A DNA stretch of 64,000 nucleotides from Myxococcota bacterium (lineage in GTDB: Bacteria; Myxococcota_A; Polyangia; Polyangiales; JANWZI01). Below, in pieces: positions 19,305-29,880 of this stretch. The position numbers were made by a program, and so were the translations under genes. The stretch spans positions 37,311 to 101,310 of the forward strand of contig JANWZI010000004.1 of the NCBI GenBank assembly GCA_025054695.1, read 5' to 3'. Within the stretch, counting starts at the first letter, position 1; every line of letters begins with the position of its first letter. Under the pieces are notes generated by a model. The model searched no databases, was not told the origin of the DNA, and worked only from the letters and a program-made list of their open reading frames with translations.

Positions 19305-19900
19305 GCCACCCGCTCCACGAGAGTCTTCAGGCAGCGGATCGCGCGCGCGAGGCTGTCGGCGTGTTTCGCCGCAACCGCCGGGCGCCAGTGTCTTTCCACG
19401 AGCTCCCGAACGCGCGACGTATACGCCCGGCCGACCGTCCAGCCGCCGCCATGGGCCCGAGCCATGTCCTCGCGTATTGCGCCGCACCGCGAGCGACGAG
19501 CGAGGTCCACGAGCACCGCCTTCGGGTCGGAAAGCGCCTCCGGGTTCCGCGGGACCTTCGTGCGCGCGACACCGAGAAAGTCCGCCACCGCTTCGGCATC
19601 GGCCAAAAGCCAGGCTTCGACCGCCCGGACGGCGATGCGGAAGCACATGAGCGGCGCCGGCCGCGGCAGCCAGGCCGCGCGCAGCTGCGGCGCGCAGCCG
19701 GCATTCCGATCGAGGTCCACGAGCAGCAGCCAGGGCCCGCGGTGCGCCGCGTGGTTGTATCCATTGCGCTTCTGCCTCAGATGGGCTTTGCCCCGTTTGC
19801 CGTGGATCGGTCCGGGCACCGCGCCGACGTGCTCGATCAGACGCACGGCGACCGCTTCGTCCGCGTCCCCTTCGACGGCGGCCAGGATTTCGATGGTCAC
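19301..19900 (-). CDS. TOPRIM-like (DUF4276-like) protein partnered with the AAA ATPase
   Basis: [33 protein letters not shown] and [24 protein letters not shown] fit the E...DxD...EAWLLAD pattern. GTG start overlaps the ATPase stop (GTGA). Confidence 0.65.
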   Translation of the reverse strand: MTIEILAAVEGDADEAVAVRLIEHVGAVPGPIHGKRGKAHLRQKRNGYNHAAHRGPWLLLVDLDRNAGCAPQLRAAWLPRPAPLMCFRIAVRAVEAWLLADAEAVADFLGVARTKVPRNPEALSDPKAVLVDLARRSRCGAIREDMARAHGGGWTVGRAYTSRVRELVERHWRPAVAAKHADSLARAIRCLKTLVERVA

Positions 19901-21039
19901 GCTCGGCCCTCGCCGAACAATGCGAGTTGTCCCGAGCGCTCCGGGCGAGTACGCGGGATTATCGCGTCGGCCAATGTGAATCCATCTTCGAGCAGACGGC
20001 GGATTTCCTCGTGCGAGGCCGCGCTGGTCACTTTCGTGCCCTCGGACGTCGGATGCAGAAGCAGGACCTCGTCGAGCCCGATGCATTCGTCGCGCAGGAG
20101 TTCCGGCGAGTGCGTGCTCAAAAAGAGCTGACGCCCCGTCCGGCGCTGGGCGCGCGCGAGCATCTGCGGGAGATGGCGCACGATTTCCGGATGCAGCGAC
20201 AGCTCCGGTTCCTCGAGCAGAAGCGGCCCGCCGCCTTCGAGCACGACCCACAGCAGGCCCATCAGGCGCAAGGTGCCATCGGAAAACTGCTCCTCGGTCT
20301 GCCAGGCGCCCCGCGGCCGCCAATGCTGGTACTTGCCGCGCAGATGCGGCGTGCCGCGCGCATCTCGCCACAGCTCGATCTCCTGCAGTTGCGGCACCGC
20401 GACGCGAAGCGCGTTCTGAATCCGCCGCAGTCGTGCGTTTCGCGTCTTCTCCGGCGTCCGTGCAAGTTGTTCGAGAAAATCGCCGCCGTACGGGTCGTTG
20501 GCGCGTCCCACCGACCGCTCGGGCTCGCGCACCAGTTGCGGCACGAGGTGCAGGTAGCGAATCGACGCAAAAAACGTCGCCAATTCGCGAAACGGCTTGT
20601 TGACGTTGACCTGTTCCAGATGCGTTTGCGTCAAGCGCTGCGGATCGCTCGCGTCGTCCGCGTTCGGGCGCTCCAGGATCGTCTCCGCATCGCACCGGAC
20701 GAGCTCGCGTGCCACCCGCGCTTGCCGCTGGTTGTCCTGATGAAAGGACAGCCTGTACTCCCATCGCTTGCCGCGATCGTCTTCCAGATCGACCGCGATC
20801 TCGACGTCCGAGTAACGGCGCGCGGCGAGGCTGCGGATCGCGGAGACCCCTCCGCGGCGGCCCACGGCCTCCCGGAACCCGCCGCCGCTCGAGGCAAGGT
20901 CACGAAGGAACCGAAACGCGTCGAGCAAGTTGGACTTGCCGGAGGCGTTGGGGCCCACGAGAAAAAGCCGGTCGCCGATCGTCGCCTCGGCGCTCACGAA
21001 GTTTTTCCAGTTTCGCAGGACGAGCCTCGTGAACCTCAT
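19897..21039 (-). CDS. AAA_21/RecF-like ABC-type ATPase (OLD/AriA-like)
   Basis: [49 protein letters not shown] Walker [27 protein letters not shown] Walker [16 protein letters not shown] overlaps the helicase stop (ATGA). Confidence 0.85.
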   Translation of the reverse strand: MRFTRLVLRNWKNFVSAEATIGDRLFLVGPNASGKSNLLDAFRFLRDLASSGGGFREAVGRRGGVSAIRSLAARRYSDVEIAVDLEDDRGKRWEYRLSFHQDNQRQARVARELVRCDAETILERPNADDASDPQRLTQTHLEQVNVNKPFRELATFFASIRYLHLVPQLVREPERSVGRANDPYGGDFLEQLARTPEKTRNARLRRIQNALRVAVPQLQEIELWRDARGTPHLRGKYQHWRPRGAWQTEEQFSDGTLRLMGLLWVVLEGGGPLLLEEPELSLHPEIVRHLPQMLARAQRRTGRQLFLSTHSPELLRDECIGLDEVLLLHPTSEGTKVTSAASHEEIRRLLEDGFTLADAIIPRTRPERSGQLALFGEGRA

Positions 21040-24000
21040 TCGCGGCCCCCATACGGCGGTGAACCTTCCCGCACCTGCATCGGCTGCGTCAGCGCATCCA
21101 CCGAAAGGTAATAGTGGGCGACCGTCGTCACGGGGTTCCAGTCCAGACGCGCCGGGTCCCGAATGGGCTGCTGAAGCTCGGGCACGCCGTCGCAGTTCGT
21201 CACCACGTACAGCCAATAACAATCGCGCCGGTCCTCGGCGACGCGGCGCTCGTTCGGTGTCAAGAGGACCGCGCCCGACGCCCCCGCGATGCCCTTGACC
21301 TCGATGAGCCGCAGCTCGCCGGACGTAAGGTCGAGACTGGTGAGGTCGTAGCCGAGGTTTTTGTCCGACACGTCGGTCACCTGACGGCCAAGCGCGCGCT
21401 CGTGCTCGATCACCACGCGCATCGCAATGGCCTCGGTCTGCAGGTCGGGCTGGAGACGACGCACCTCGGGGGCCTCGCGTTCCGGATGCGGCAGCACGAG
21501 CACGCTGGCGAGACGGTCGACCGCCTGCAGCGTCAGCGCCCGCTGGCGCTCCAGATCGGCGCGGCGCCGTTCCCGACGTGCGAGCAGCTCGGCGTGGCGC
21601 GCCTCGGCCTGCGCGAGCCGGCCCTCTGCGCCGGGCAGCTTCTGCTCCACCTCGGCCGCGGCCTTGCCGATCTCGTCGTCCGCACGCTGCAAGAGCTCCG
21701 TCAAGGAAAGCTCGACGTGGGCGGCGATCCGGTCGAGCTCCGCGAGGCGTTCGGCGCGCGTCTGCTCGAGGAAAGGCAGCAGCGCGTGCTCGTACAGCCA
21801 CGGGGTCGCCTCGGGAAGGTCCGCCACGGGGGGTCCCACCGACGGCGCGGACGCGGGCACGAAGTTGCCGAGGATCGCCGGCTCGCGCAGCTCGACGCGA
21901 CCATCGCCGCCGAGCTCGACCGCGAACAGCCGCTCGTGCACGACCTGTCCCAATCCGTCGACGATACGCGCGCGGTAGAAATCGATGCGCGCCGGTGCCT
22001 CGTGCTGCAGCGAAAACACCGTCGCCCCGCTGGCGAACGCCCCCTCTGCGCGCCGCAGCGTGTGACGGCGCAGCGCTTCGAACAGCGGATGGCCGGGGGT
22101 GACCCACTCGAGCTTGTGCTGCTCGGCCGCGTCGCGATCCGTCGAGCAACGAGGGTAACGGTCGGCGAGCGCAGCGAGCTTCCAGTCGGGCTCTCGCTCG
22201 TACTGGCGCAGCACGCCGGGCGTGCGCGCCGGCTCGAAGGCATGCGGAAGCTGCGGCAGCGGCTTGAGCGTCCACGGCACCCACTCGGCCGCCTCGCGCA
22301 CGAACCGCGCGATCGTCTCCGGCACGACGCGCCGCTCCTGCGCACGCGCCCGCCGCTCGATCAACATCTGCAAGTTGAGTTTCTTGCTCGCCAGCCCTTC
22401 GAGCGCGTTCTGGCAAATGGCGCGGAAGTGCCGTTCGTCGACGTGACGCAGCAGGCGGTCTTCGAGATCCGCTTCGCTCAAATGACCGGCGTAGAAGTCG
22501 CGCAGCACGCGTTCGACGTGCGCCGCGGGGAGCACTTCGCCGACGACGTTGAAGACGGCGTCGTCGTCGAGCGCGTCGCGAATCTCCTGCAGCTTGTCGA
22601 GCAACCGCTGCAGCACCCTGCCTTCGATCGTGTTGGTCGCGACGAAATTGAAAATCAGGCAGTCCTTGCGCTGGCCATAGCGGTGGATGCGGCCCATGCG
22701 CTGCTCGAGGCGGTTCGGATTCCACGGGATGTCGTAGTTGAAGAGGATGTTGCAGACCTGCAGATTGATGCCCTCGCCCGCGGCCTCCGTCGCCACGAGC
22801 ACCTGAATCGCCCCCTCGCGGAACTGCTGTTCCGCATGCAGACGCGTGCCGGGCTCGTCGCGCGAGCCGGGATTCATCCCGCCGTGGATGAAGCCGACGC
22901 GGAGCCCCCATTGCCTCAAGCGCTCGACGAGGTAGTCGAGCGTGTCCCTGAACTCGGTGAATACGAGCAGCCGTTGGTCGGGCTGGTCGAAGAAGCCCTC
23001 TCGCTCGAGCAGGGATCGCAGCTTCGCGAGCTTCGCTTCCGTGCCCGCGGCTTCGACGGCCTGAGCCTGGGCGGCGAGCCGCCTCAGCTCATCGACCTCG
23101 CGACGGATGTCGTCTGCGTTGCGGGCGAGCGTGACGGCCTCCACGCGCTGCTCGAGGCGCTCGCGCTCGTCCTCCTCCATCTCCTCGAGCTCCTCGAGGT
23201 CGGGCAGGTCGACCGACGCGTCCGCCGCCGGGTCCCGCGCGCGCCTCCGTTCCTCCTCGAGTCGCCGCGCGCGGCTCTCCAGCGAACGGCGCAGCGCGAA
23301 CGTGCTGGAGGCGAGCCGACGCTGGTACAGCGACATCAAAAATCCGATGGCACGCGCACGTGGATCTTCGCCCCGATCCGCGGCACGGGCGCTCTCGCGC
23401 TTCACGAAGCGCGTCACCTCGCGGTACAGATCGAACTCGGGCCCATCGATCGTGAAGTCGACCGTATGCGGGATTCGCTTCGTGAAGATGGGCCGTGCCG
23501 CCCACGACCCGTCGGCCTGCCGCTCCGGGAAATAGGTCATCGCCTCCTTGGTGCGGCGCAGATAAAACGGGGCGCGCCGCCGGTTCATCGCTTCCCGGAT
23601 CGACGTGACGTCGGCATAGGCGTCGGCGTCCAGCAGTTGCAGGAACAGGCTGAAGTTCTGCGGATCGCCCTTGTGCGGGGTGGCGGTCAGCAGCAGCAGA
23701 TGATCGGTGGTGTCGCGCAGCAGCTCCCCGAGCTTGTACCGCTGGCTTTTGTGCGATTCGTCGGCGGCCGACATGCGATGCGCCTCGTCGACGATCACCA
23801 GATCCCACCGTACCTGCCGCAGCCCCGGCAGGATGTCGGCGCGCTTGGCCAGATCGAGCGAGGTGACGACACGACGGTTCTCCAGCCACTGATTGACGCC
23901 GAACTGCTCGCGGATGTCGCGCCTTTCAGCACCAGGAACTTCGCGTCGAACTTCTCCTTGAGCTCTTGCTGCCATTGAAAGGCGAGGTTGGCCGGACAGA

Positions 24001-24466
24001 CGATCAGGATCCGTTCCGCCAAACCGCGCAGCTCCAGCTCGCGGATCAACAGACCCGCCATGATCGTCTTGCCCGCGCCGGCGTCGTCGGCGAGCAAGAA
24101 ACGCACGCGCGGCAACTTCAGCAGGTAGTCGTAGACCGCCTCCAGTTGGTGCGGCAGCGGATCGACCCGCGAAATCGACAGGCCGAAGTACGGATCGAAC
24201 TCGTAGGCGATGCCCAGCGCGTACGCCTGCAGCCCCAAGCGCAGCAGGCGGGCATCGCCCGCGAAGGAAAGCCGCGGGTCGCGGATCGTCAGCGCCTCGA
24301 GGTCCGCCGCCGACAGCGTGACTTGCCGGAAGCGCTCCGAGTGGAGGCCGACCAGTCCCACGGTCCAGCTCGATGGGCCGTTCGCGTGGACGGTCTCGAC
24401 ACGCATCGGCTCGTGGAACAGGGGGCCCGTCAGTTGCTGGCCCTTTCGCAGCCGCGGCTCGCTCAT
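21036..24466 (-). pseudogene. SNF2-family helicase with C-terminal DUF3883-like domain, frameshifted near 23920
   Basis: Frame A: MSEPRLRKGQQL...LLADDAGAGKTIMAGLLIRELELRGLAERILIVCPANLAFQWQQELKEKFDAKFLVLKGA. Frame B: DIREQFGVNQWLENRRVVTSLDLAKR...LVIVDEAHRMS...LLLTATPHKGD. C-terminal GYDLTSLDLTSGELRLIEVKGIAG resembles DUF3883. Confidence 0.85.
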
Positions 24467-24596
24467 GGCGATGGGGGGCGCGGCGCCTTCGTCGCTCCGC
24501 GCCACACCGGCACGACGGTAGGGCGATGGCGCGCGCGCGGTCAACGAGACCGGCCGCACCTCGCAAGCCGGCGCCCGACGCGTGCGGTCAGCCGAC

Positions 24597-24625
24597 TTGA
24601 CCCACCCCGTCGCGTCGCGTACAGA
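24597..24625 (+). promoter_or_regulatory. Putative sigma70-type promoter TTGACC-N17-TACAGA for rpmI-rplT-pheS-pheT
   Basis: Sequence match and position about 64 bp upstream of rpmI. Confidence 0.5.
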
Positions 24626-24688
24626 GCGCACCCTCCCCGCACGTCCCCGCGTGCGCGCCGGGGCCGTGCCCGATCCGAGCGAGGAGCC

Positions 24689-24886
24689 ATGCCGAAGATG
24701 AAGACCAACCGAGCGGCGCGGAAGCGCTTCCGGCTGACGGGGACCGGACGCATCCGACGGCCGAAGGCGGGCAAGAACCACCTCATGCGCGGCAAGCGCG
24801 GCTCGCGCCTGCGCCGGCTCGAGAAGAACGACCTCGTGGACCCGACCATGGAACGGCGCATCAAGCGCCTGCTGCCGGGGTGGTGA
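24689..24886 (+). CDS. rpmI: 50S ribosomal protein L35
   Basis: MPKMKTNRAARKRFRLTGTGRIRRPKAGKNHLMRGKR. Confidence 0.97.
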   Translation: MPKMKTNRAARKRFRLTGTGRIRRPKAGKNHLMRGKRGSRLRRLEKNDLVDPTMERRIKRLLPGW

Positions 24887-24889
24887 GCC

Positions 24890-25237
24890 ATGCCGCGCGC
24901 CAAGCGAGGGTTCAAGGCCCGCCGCCGCCGCAATCGGGTGCTGCGGCTCGCCAAGGGCTACTACGGCTCGCGCAGTCGCATCTACGCGATCGCCAAGGAG
25001 CAGCTGCACAACGCCTGGGAGGACGCCTACCGGCACCGGCGCGAGCGCAAGCGCGACTTCCGACGGCTGTGGATCACGCGCATCAACGCGGCCGTTCGCC
25101 CCTTCGGATGGAGCTACAGCCGGTTCATCGCCGCGCTGCAGCGGGCGGGGATCGCGCTCGACCGCAAGATCCTCGCCGATCTCGCGGTGCGCGATCCGGG
25201 GGGCTTCAAGGCCGTCGTGGACGCCGTCAAGGGCTGA
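24890..25237 (+). CDS. rplT: 50S ribosomal protein L20
   Basis: [38 protein letters not shown]. Confidence 0.97.
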   Translation: MPRAKRGFKARRRRNRVLRLAKGYYGSRSRIYAIAKEQLHNAWEDAYRHRRERKRDFRRLWITRINAAVRPFGWSYSRFIAALQRAGIALDRKILADLAVRDPGGFKAVVDAVKG

Positions 25238-25255
25238 TCGCGCAGGCGGGGACGC

Positions 25256-26335
25256 GTGCGTGAGGGCGACCCGACGCGGCTCTTCGACGAGGGGCTTGCC
25301 CGGGTCGAGGGCGAGTACGAGGCCGCGTTCGCTGCGGCGCTCGACGAGCCCGCGCTACGCGCCGCGGCGGCGCGGTACATCGGACCGAACGGCGAGCTGA
25401 CGCAGCTGCTGCGTCAGGTCGGCTCGTTGCCGGCCGAATCGAGGCGCGCGTATGGGGCCCGCGCCAACACGCTACGCCAACGGGTCGAGCACGCCTTCGA
25501 GCAGGCGCTGGCGCAGCTTCGCGAGCGCGAGCGGCGGCGCGCGCTCGATGTCGCGCCGGTCGATCCGACGTTGCCGGGCCGCTGGCCGCGCCCCGGCAGG
25601 CTGCACCCGACGCGCCGGGCGCTGCTCGACGTCGTCGACGTGTTCACCTCGATGGGCTTCGACGTCGCCGATGGGCCGGAGGTGGACCGAGCCGAGTACA
25701 ACTTCGACCGTCTCGGTTTCCCGCCGGATCATCCGGCGACCGACATGCACGACAGCTTCTTCGTGCGCGGCGGCGAGGCCGATCGACTCATGCTCCGCAC
25801 CCACACTTCGACCATTCAAGTGCGGGAGATGATGCGGCGCCGCCCTCCGCTCGCGGTCGTCGCGCCCGGCGTCGTCTACCGGCGCGACGACGACGCGACG
25901 CACTCGCCCATGTTCTTCCAGATCGAGGGATTCCTCGTCGATCGGGACGTCTCGATGGCCGATCTGCGCGGTGTGCTCACCGTCTTCGGCGAGCGGCTGT
26001 TCGGTGCGGGCACGCCGCTGCGTCTGCGTCCGAGCTATTTCCCCTTCGTGGAGCCCGGTGCGGAAGCCGATCTCGGCTGCACCTTCTGCCGCCCGTGGGA
26101 GCAGCCGGCCGGCGCCCGCCCCGATTGCCGCGTGTGCAAGGGCAGCGGATGGCTCGAGATCCTCGGCTGCGGGATGATCCACCCGGTCGTGTTCGAAAAC
26201 GTGGGGATCGACCCGGAGACGTGGACCGGATTCGCATTCGGGATGGGCATTGACCGCATCGCGATGCTCCGGCACGGCATCCCGTCGATCCGCATGCTCT
26301 TCGACAACGACCCGCGTCTGCTCGGGAGTCTGTGA
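25256..26335 (+). CDS. pheS: Phenylalanyl-tRNA synthetase alpha subunit
   Basis: LHPTRRALLDVVDVFTSMGFDVADGPEVD; HDSFFV; RTHTSTIQVREM; GWLEILGCGMIHPVVFENVGID; FAFGMGIDRIAMLRHGI. GTG start. Contains a CTFC...CRVC insertion. Confidence 0.96.
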   Translation: MREGDPTRLFDEGLARVEGEYEAAFAAALDEPALRAAAARYIGPNGELTQLLRQVGSLPAESRRAYGARANTLRQRVEHAFEQALAQLRERERRRALDVAPVDPTLPGRWPRPGRLHPTRRALLDVVDVFTSMGFDVADGPEVDRAEYNFDRLGFPPDHPATDMHDSFFVRGGEADRLMLRTHTSTIQVREMMRRRPPLAVVAPGVVYRRDDDATHSPMFFQIEGFLVDRDVSMADLRGVLTVFGERLFGAGTPLRLRPSYFPFVEPGAEADLGCTFCRPWEQPAGARPDCRVCKGSGWLEILGCGMIHPVVFENVGIDPETWTGFAFGMGIDRIAMLRHGIPSIRMLFDNDPRLLGSL

Positions 26336-28768
26336 ATGCGTGCGTCGGTTCGCTGGCTCGCGGAGCTGAGCGGCGTCGACGTCGGCGGCGCCGAGATGGC
26401 CGAGCGGCTGACGCGCGCCGGCATCGAGGTCGAACGCGTGCACGTGCGTGGCCGGCTCGAGAACATCGTCATCGCCTACGTACGCGCCGTCCGGCCGCAT
26501 CCGGCCCGCCAGCGTCTATCGGTCGTCGAGGTGTACGACGGCACCTCGTCGCACACGGTGGTCTGCGGCGCGCCCAACGTTCCGCCACCCGGTGGGCGCG
26601 TCGTGCTGGCGCGGCCGGGCGCGCGTCTGCCCTCGGGCCTCGTCATCGAGGTGCGCGACATCGGCGGTGTGCGGTCCGAAGGCATGCTGTGCAGCGAGTC
26701 GGAGCTCGACCTCGGCCCGGATGCCGACGGCATCATCGTGATCGGCGGCGTGGGGGGGGCGAATCCGGGCACGGCGGCGAGCGATGCGCTCTGGGTCGAA
26801 ACGGAGGTGCTCGAGCTGTCCGTCACGCCCAACCGGCCCGACGCGCTCGGTCACGTGGGGCTCGCGCGAGAGCTCGCCGTGGCCTTCGGTGTGCCGTTCC
26901 GCCCGCCGCGACCCGAGCCGCCACCGCCCTGCGAGGCGTTGCCCGCGGAAGACGGCCGGCACTGGCACGTCCGCATCGAGGCGCCCGAGCGGTGCGCGCG
27001 ATATGCGGCGGCACTCGTGCCGAACGTGCGCGTCGGGCCCTCCGTGGATTGGTTGCGCTACCGGCTGCACGCCCTCGGCATGCGTCCCATTTCAAACGTC
27101 GTCGATGCGACCAACCTGGTCCTGCTCGAATGGGGCCATCCCATCCACGCGTTCGACGCAGACCGGCTTGAGGGCGACGGCGTCGTCGTGCGACGTGCCC
27201 GACCGGGCGAGTCCCTCGTCACGCTCGACGGGGTGCAGCGCACGCTGTGCGACGACGACCTCGTCATCGCCGACGGCGCCAGGCCGGTGGCTCTGGCGGG
27301 CGTGATGGGTGGCCAGGACAGCGGCGTGACCGCCTCGACGCGCCACGTGTTGCTCGAGGTCGCCTGGTTCGACCCGCGCTCGATCCGGCGCACCGCGCGC
27401 CGTCACGCCCTGCACACCGAGGCGAGCCACCGCTTCGAGCGCGGCGTCGACCGCACGGCCGTTCCCGTCGTGCTCGCGCGTGCACTCGAGCGGCTGACGG
27501 CGATGGCGAGCGGTCGGCCGGTTCCGAGCTGGATCGACGCGCATCCCAGACCGGAGCCCTCGCGCCGCATCGTGTTGCGACCGTCGCGGGCGCGGCGGCT
27601 ACTCGGACTCGATCTCGATACGGGAGGGATGCGGGATCGTCTCGAAGCGCTGGGGTGCACGGTGCAACCCGCACCCGTCACCGCCGAGGAGGAGCGGCTC
27701 GAGGTGACCGCACCCGGGTGGCGTCCCGATTTGCAGCGCGAGGTCGATCTCGTCGAGGAGCTCGCACGGGTCGAGGGCTACGATCGCATCCCGTCGAGCG
27801 TGCCCGCGGTGCGACCGTCCGCGTTGGGCAGCCCGCCGCGCGTGCGCGTCGAGCGGCGGCTGCTCGAGGCGGCGGCCGGCGTGGGGCTGCTCGAGGCCAT
27901 CCATCTCTCCTTCGTCTCTCGACGCGATCTGGAGCGTTGTAGGCTCGCCGTACCGGCTGTCGAGCTCGCCAATCCCCTCGGCGAGGAACAATCGCTGCTG
28001 CGGCCGTCGCTGTTGCCGGGGCTTGTGGGCGCGGCGGCGCGCGCGGCGCGTCGTCAAGTCGAGTCGGTGGCCTTCTTCGAGCTCGGGCGAACGTTTCAGC
28101 CTGCGGCCGAGCGTTCGGGGGCTCCCGTCGAGCGAGCCATTCTCGCGTTGCTGCTCCACGGCCGGCGCGGCGCGTGGATTGGCCCGGGCGATCCGGTCGA
28201 CTTCCACGACGCAGCGGGCCGATTGCAAGCGATCGTCGAGACCGCGGTCGGCGCCAGGCTCGAGCTGCGGCTCGCGGAAGATGCGGAGCACGAGGTGCCA
28301 TTTCTGCATCCTCGGCGCGCGGCGGGCGCGTGGCTCGACGGCTCGCGGGTCGGCTGGGCCGGCGAGCTGCACCCGGACCTGCTGCGCGAATGGGAGCTCG
28401 GCGCGGCGGCCTATGCAGAGCTGGACGTCGAGGAGCTGGTGCGGTGGGCCGAGCGTCGCGGCACGTCCCGCGCGACGATTCCGCCGCGCACGCCCGCCGT
28501 CCGTCGCGACGTGGCGCTGCTCGTCGCCGAGTCGGTTCAAGCGGGGCAACTGGCCCGCGCACTGCGCGAGGCGGCCGGGCCGCTGTGCGAGTCGGTCGAG
28601 CCGTTCGATCTGTTTCGCGACGAGCGGATGGGAGCCGACCGCAAGAGCCTCGCGTTTCGCCTGACGTACCGGCACCCCGAGCAGACGCTCACGGACCTCG
28701 AGGTCGACGCCGTGCATGCGCGCGCGGTGCAGGCGGTCGTCCAGGCGTACGGTGCCGTCGTCCGCTGA
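26336..28768 (+). CDS. pheT: Phenylalanyl-tRNA synthetase beta subunit
   Basis: 810 aa; VVCGAPNV, ELSVTPNRPDALGHVGLARELA and RPISNVVDATNLVLLEWGHPIHAFD motifs. Confidence 0.96.
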   Translation: MRASVRWLAELSGVDVGGAEMAERLTRAGIEVERVHVRGRLENIVIAYVRAVRPHPARQRLSVVEVYDGTSSHTVVCGAPNVPPPGGRVVLARPGARLPSGLVIEVRDIGGVRSEGMLCSESELDLGPDADGIIVIGGVGGANPGTAASDALWVETEVLELSVTPNRPDALGHVGLARELAVAFGVPFRPPRPEPPPPCEALPAEDGRHWHVRIEAPERCARYAAALVPNVRVGPSVDWLRYRLHALGMRPISNVVDATNLVLLEWGHPIHAFDADRLEGDGVVVRRARPGESLVTLDGVQRTLCDDDLVIADGARPVALAGVMGGQDSGVTASTRHVLLEVAWFDPRSIRRTARRHALHTEASHRFERGVDRTAVPVVLARALERLTAMASGRPVPSWIDAHPRPEPSRRIVLRPSRARRLLGLDLDTGGMRDRLEALGCTVQPAPVTAEEERLEVTAPGWRPDLQREVDLVEELARVEGYDRIPSSVPAVRPSALGSPPRVRVERRLLEAAAGVGLLEAIHLSFVSRRDLERCRLAVPAVELANPLGEEQSLLRPSLLPGLVGAAARAARRQVESVAFFELGRTFQPAAERSGAPVERAILALLLHGRRGAWIGPGDPVDFHDAAGRLQAIVETAVGARLELRLAEDAEHEVPFLHPRRAAGAWLDGSRVGWAGELHPDLLREWELGAAAYAELDVEELVRWAERRGTSRATIPPRTPAVRRDVALLVAESVQAGQLARALREAAGPLCESVEPFDLFRDERMGADRKSLAFRLTYRHPEQTLTDLEVDAVHARAVQAVVQAYGAVVR

Positions 28769-28803
28769 CGTCCGTCCGTGGCACACTGCGAATCGGGGTT
28801 GCC

Positions 28804-29472
28804 ATGTCGATGCACGTTCTCGTCGTTCTGGTGGGTGTATCCGCGAGCGCGCCAGCGCAGGAGCCGGGGCTCGTCATCGTCGACCACAGCCAGGTGCCAA
28901 CGGCGACCCCGGTGCACGTTCCGCCGCCGGCCGAGCCGGCCGGAGCGCGTGTTCACGATGGGTTCTACGCGCGCGTCGCGGTCGGGTTCGGTGGTCTCGT
29001 CGACGATTTCCGCGCGTTCGGAGGGCTCTGGGAGGGCACCGCCGACGGGGGCTCCGGAGCCTTCGAGGCCGGCATCGGTTGGACGGTCGCGCGCGGACTC
29101 GTGATCGGCGGCATGTTCGCGTCCGACTGGGTGCAGAATCCGCGGATCGAGGGGATGGAGGTGGCGGGTGTGGGCGCCCTGACCGTGTTCGGCCCGTTCG
29201 CCGACTGGTATCTCGAGCCCACCGAGGGGCTGCACCTGCAGGCGCTGCTCGGCGGCGCGCGCATCGAGATTCGAGGCGGAAGAGGCGAGCGCGCGCGCGA
29301 TCACGAACCCGTCGGCACGGCGATTCTGCTCGGCGTCGGCCACTCGTGGTGGATGGGCGAGGAGCTTTCGCTCGGCGTGCTCGGTCGGCTCACCGGGGCC
29401 CATTTGTGGGCCGACTTCGTCGCGCACCGCGTCGCCGCGCTCTCCGTGCTCGGTACGCTCACCTACCACTGA
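28804..29472 (+). CDS. Predicted outer-membrane beta-barrel protein
   Basis: Signal peptide MSMHVLVVLVGVSASAPAQ; alternating amphipathic/glycine-rich strands and terminal LSVLGTLTYH. Confidence 0.6.
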   Translation: MSMHVLVVLVGVSASAPAQEPGLVIVDHSQVPTATPVHVPPPAEPAGARVHDGFYARVAVGFGGLVDDFRAFGGLWEGTADGGSGAFEAGIGWTVARGLVIGGMFASDWVQNPRIEGMEVAGVGALTVFGPFADWYLEPTEGLHLQALLGGARIEIRGGRGERARDHEPVGTAILLGVGHSWWMGEELSLGVLGRLTGAHLWADFVAHRVAALSVLGTLTYH

Positions 29473-29490
29473 GCGCGCCGCCGCGCGGCC

Positions 29491-29880
29491 TCACTCGATC
29501 CGCAGGAGCTCCTTGACCTTGGCGATGACCTGGGGCGCCTGAATCGGCTTGGTGATGTACGCGTTGGCCCCGAGGGCGAGCGCGCGTTGTCGGTCCTCGG
29601 CGCCTCCTTCGGTCGTGATGATGATAATCGGCACGTCGCGATGCCGCTCGTCGCTTCGGATACGACGAACGAGCTTGAGGCCGTCCATCACGGGCATGTT
29701 GATGTCGGTGATCACGAGATCGAACTTGCCGGCGGCCAGCTTGCGAAGGCCGTCGACCCCATCCTCAGCTTCGGTGACCGCGATGCGCCGGATGCGTGCG
29801 AGCGCAAAAACGAGGAGCTGGCGCATCATCGGCGAGTCCTCGACGACGAGACAGGCGTAGTCGGCCATCGGTTCGCTCAT
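29491..29880 (-). CDS. CheY-like response regulator
   Basis: CLVVEDSPMMRQLL...DLVITDINMPVMDGL...PIIIITTEGG...GANAYITKPIQ. Confidence 0.9.
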   Translation of the reverse strand: MSEPMADYACLVVEDSPMMRQLLVFALARIRRIAVTEAEDGVDGLRKLAAGKFDLVITDINMPVMDGLKLVRRIRSDERHRDVPIIIITTEGGAEDRQRALALGANAYITKPIQAPQVIAKVKELLRIE

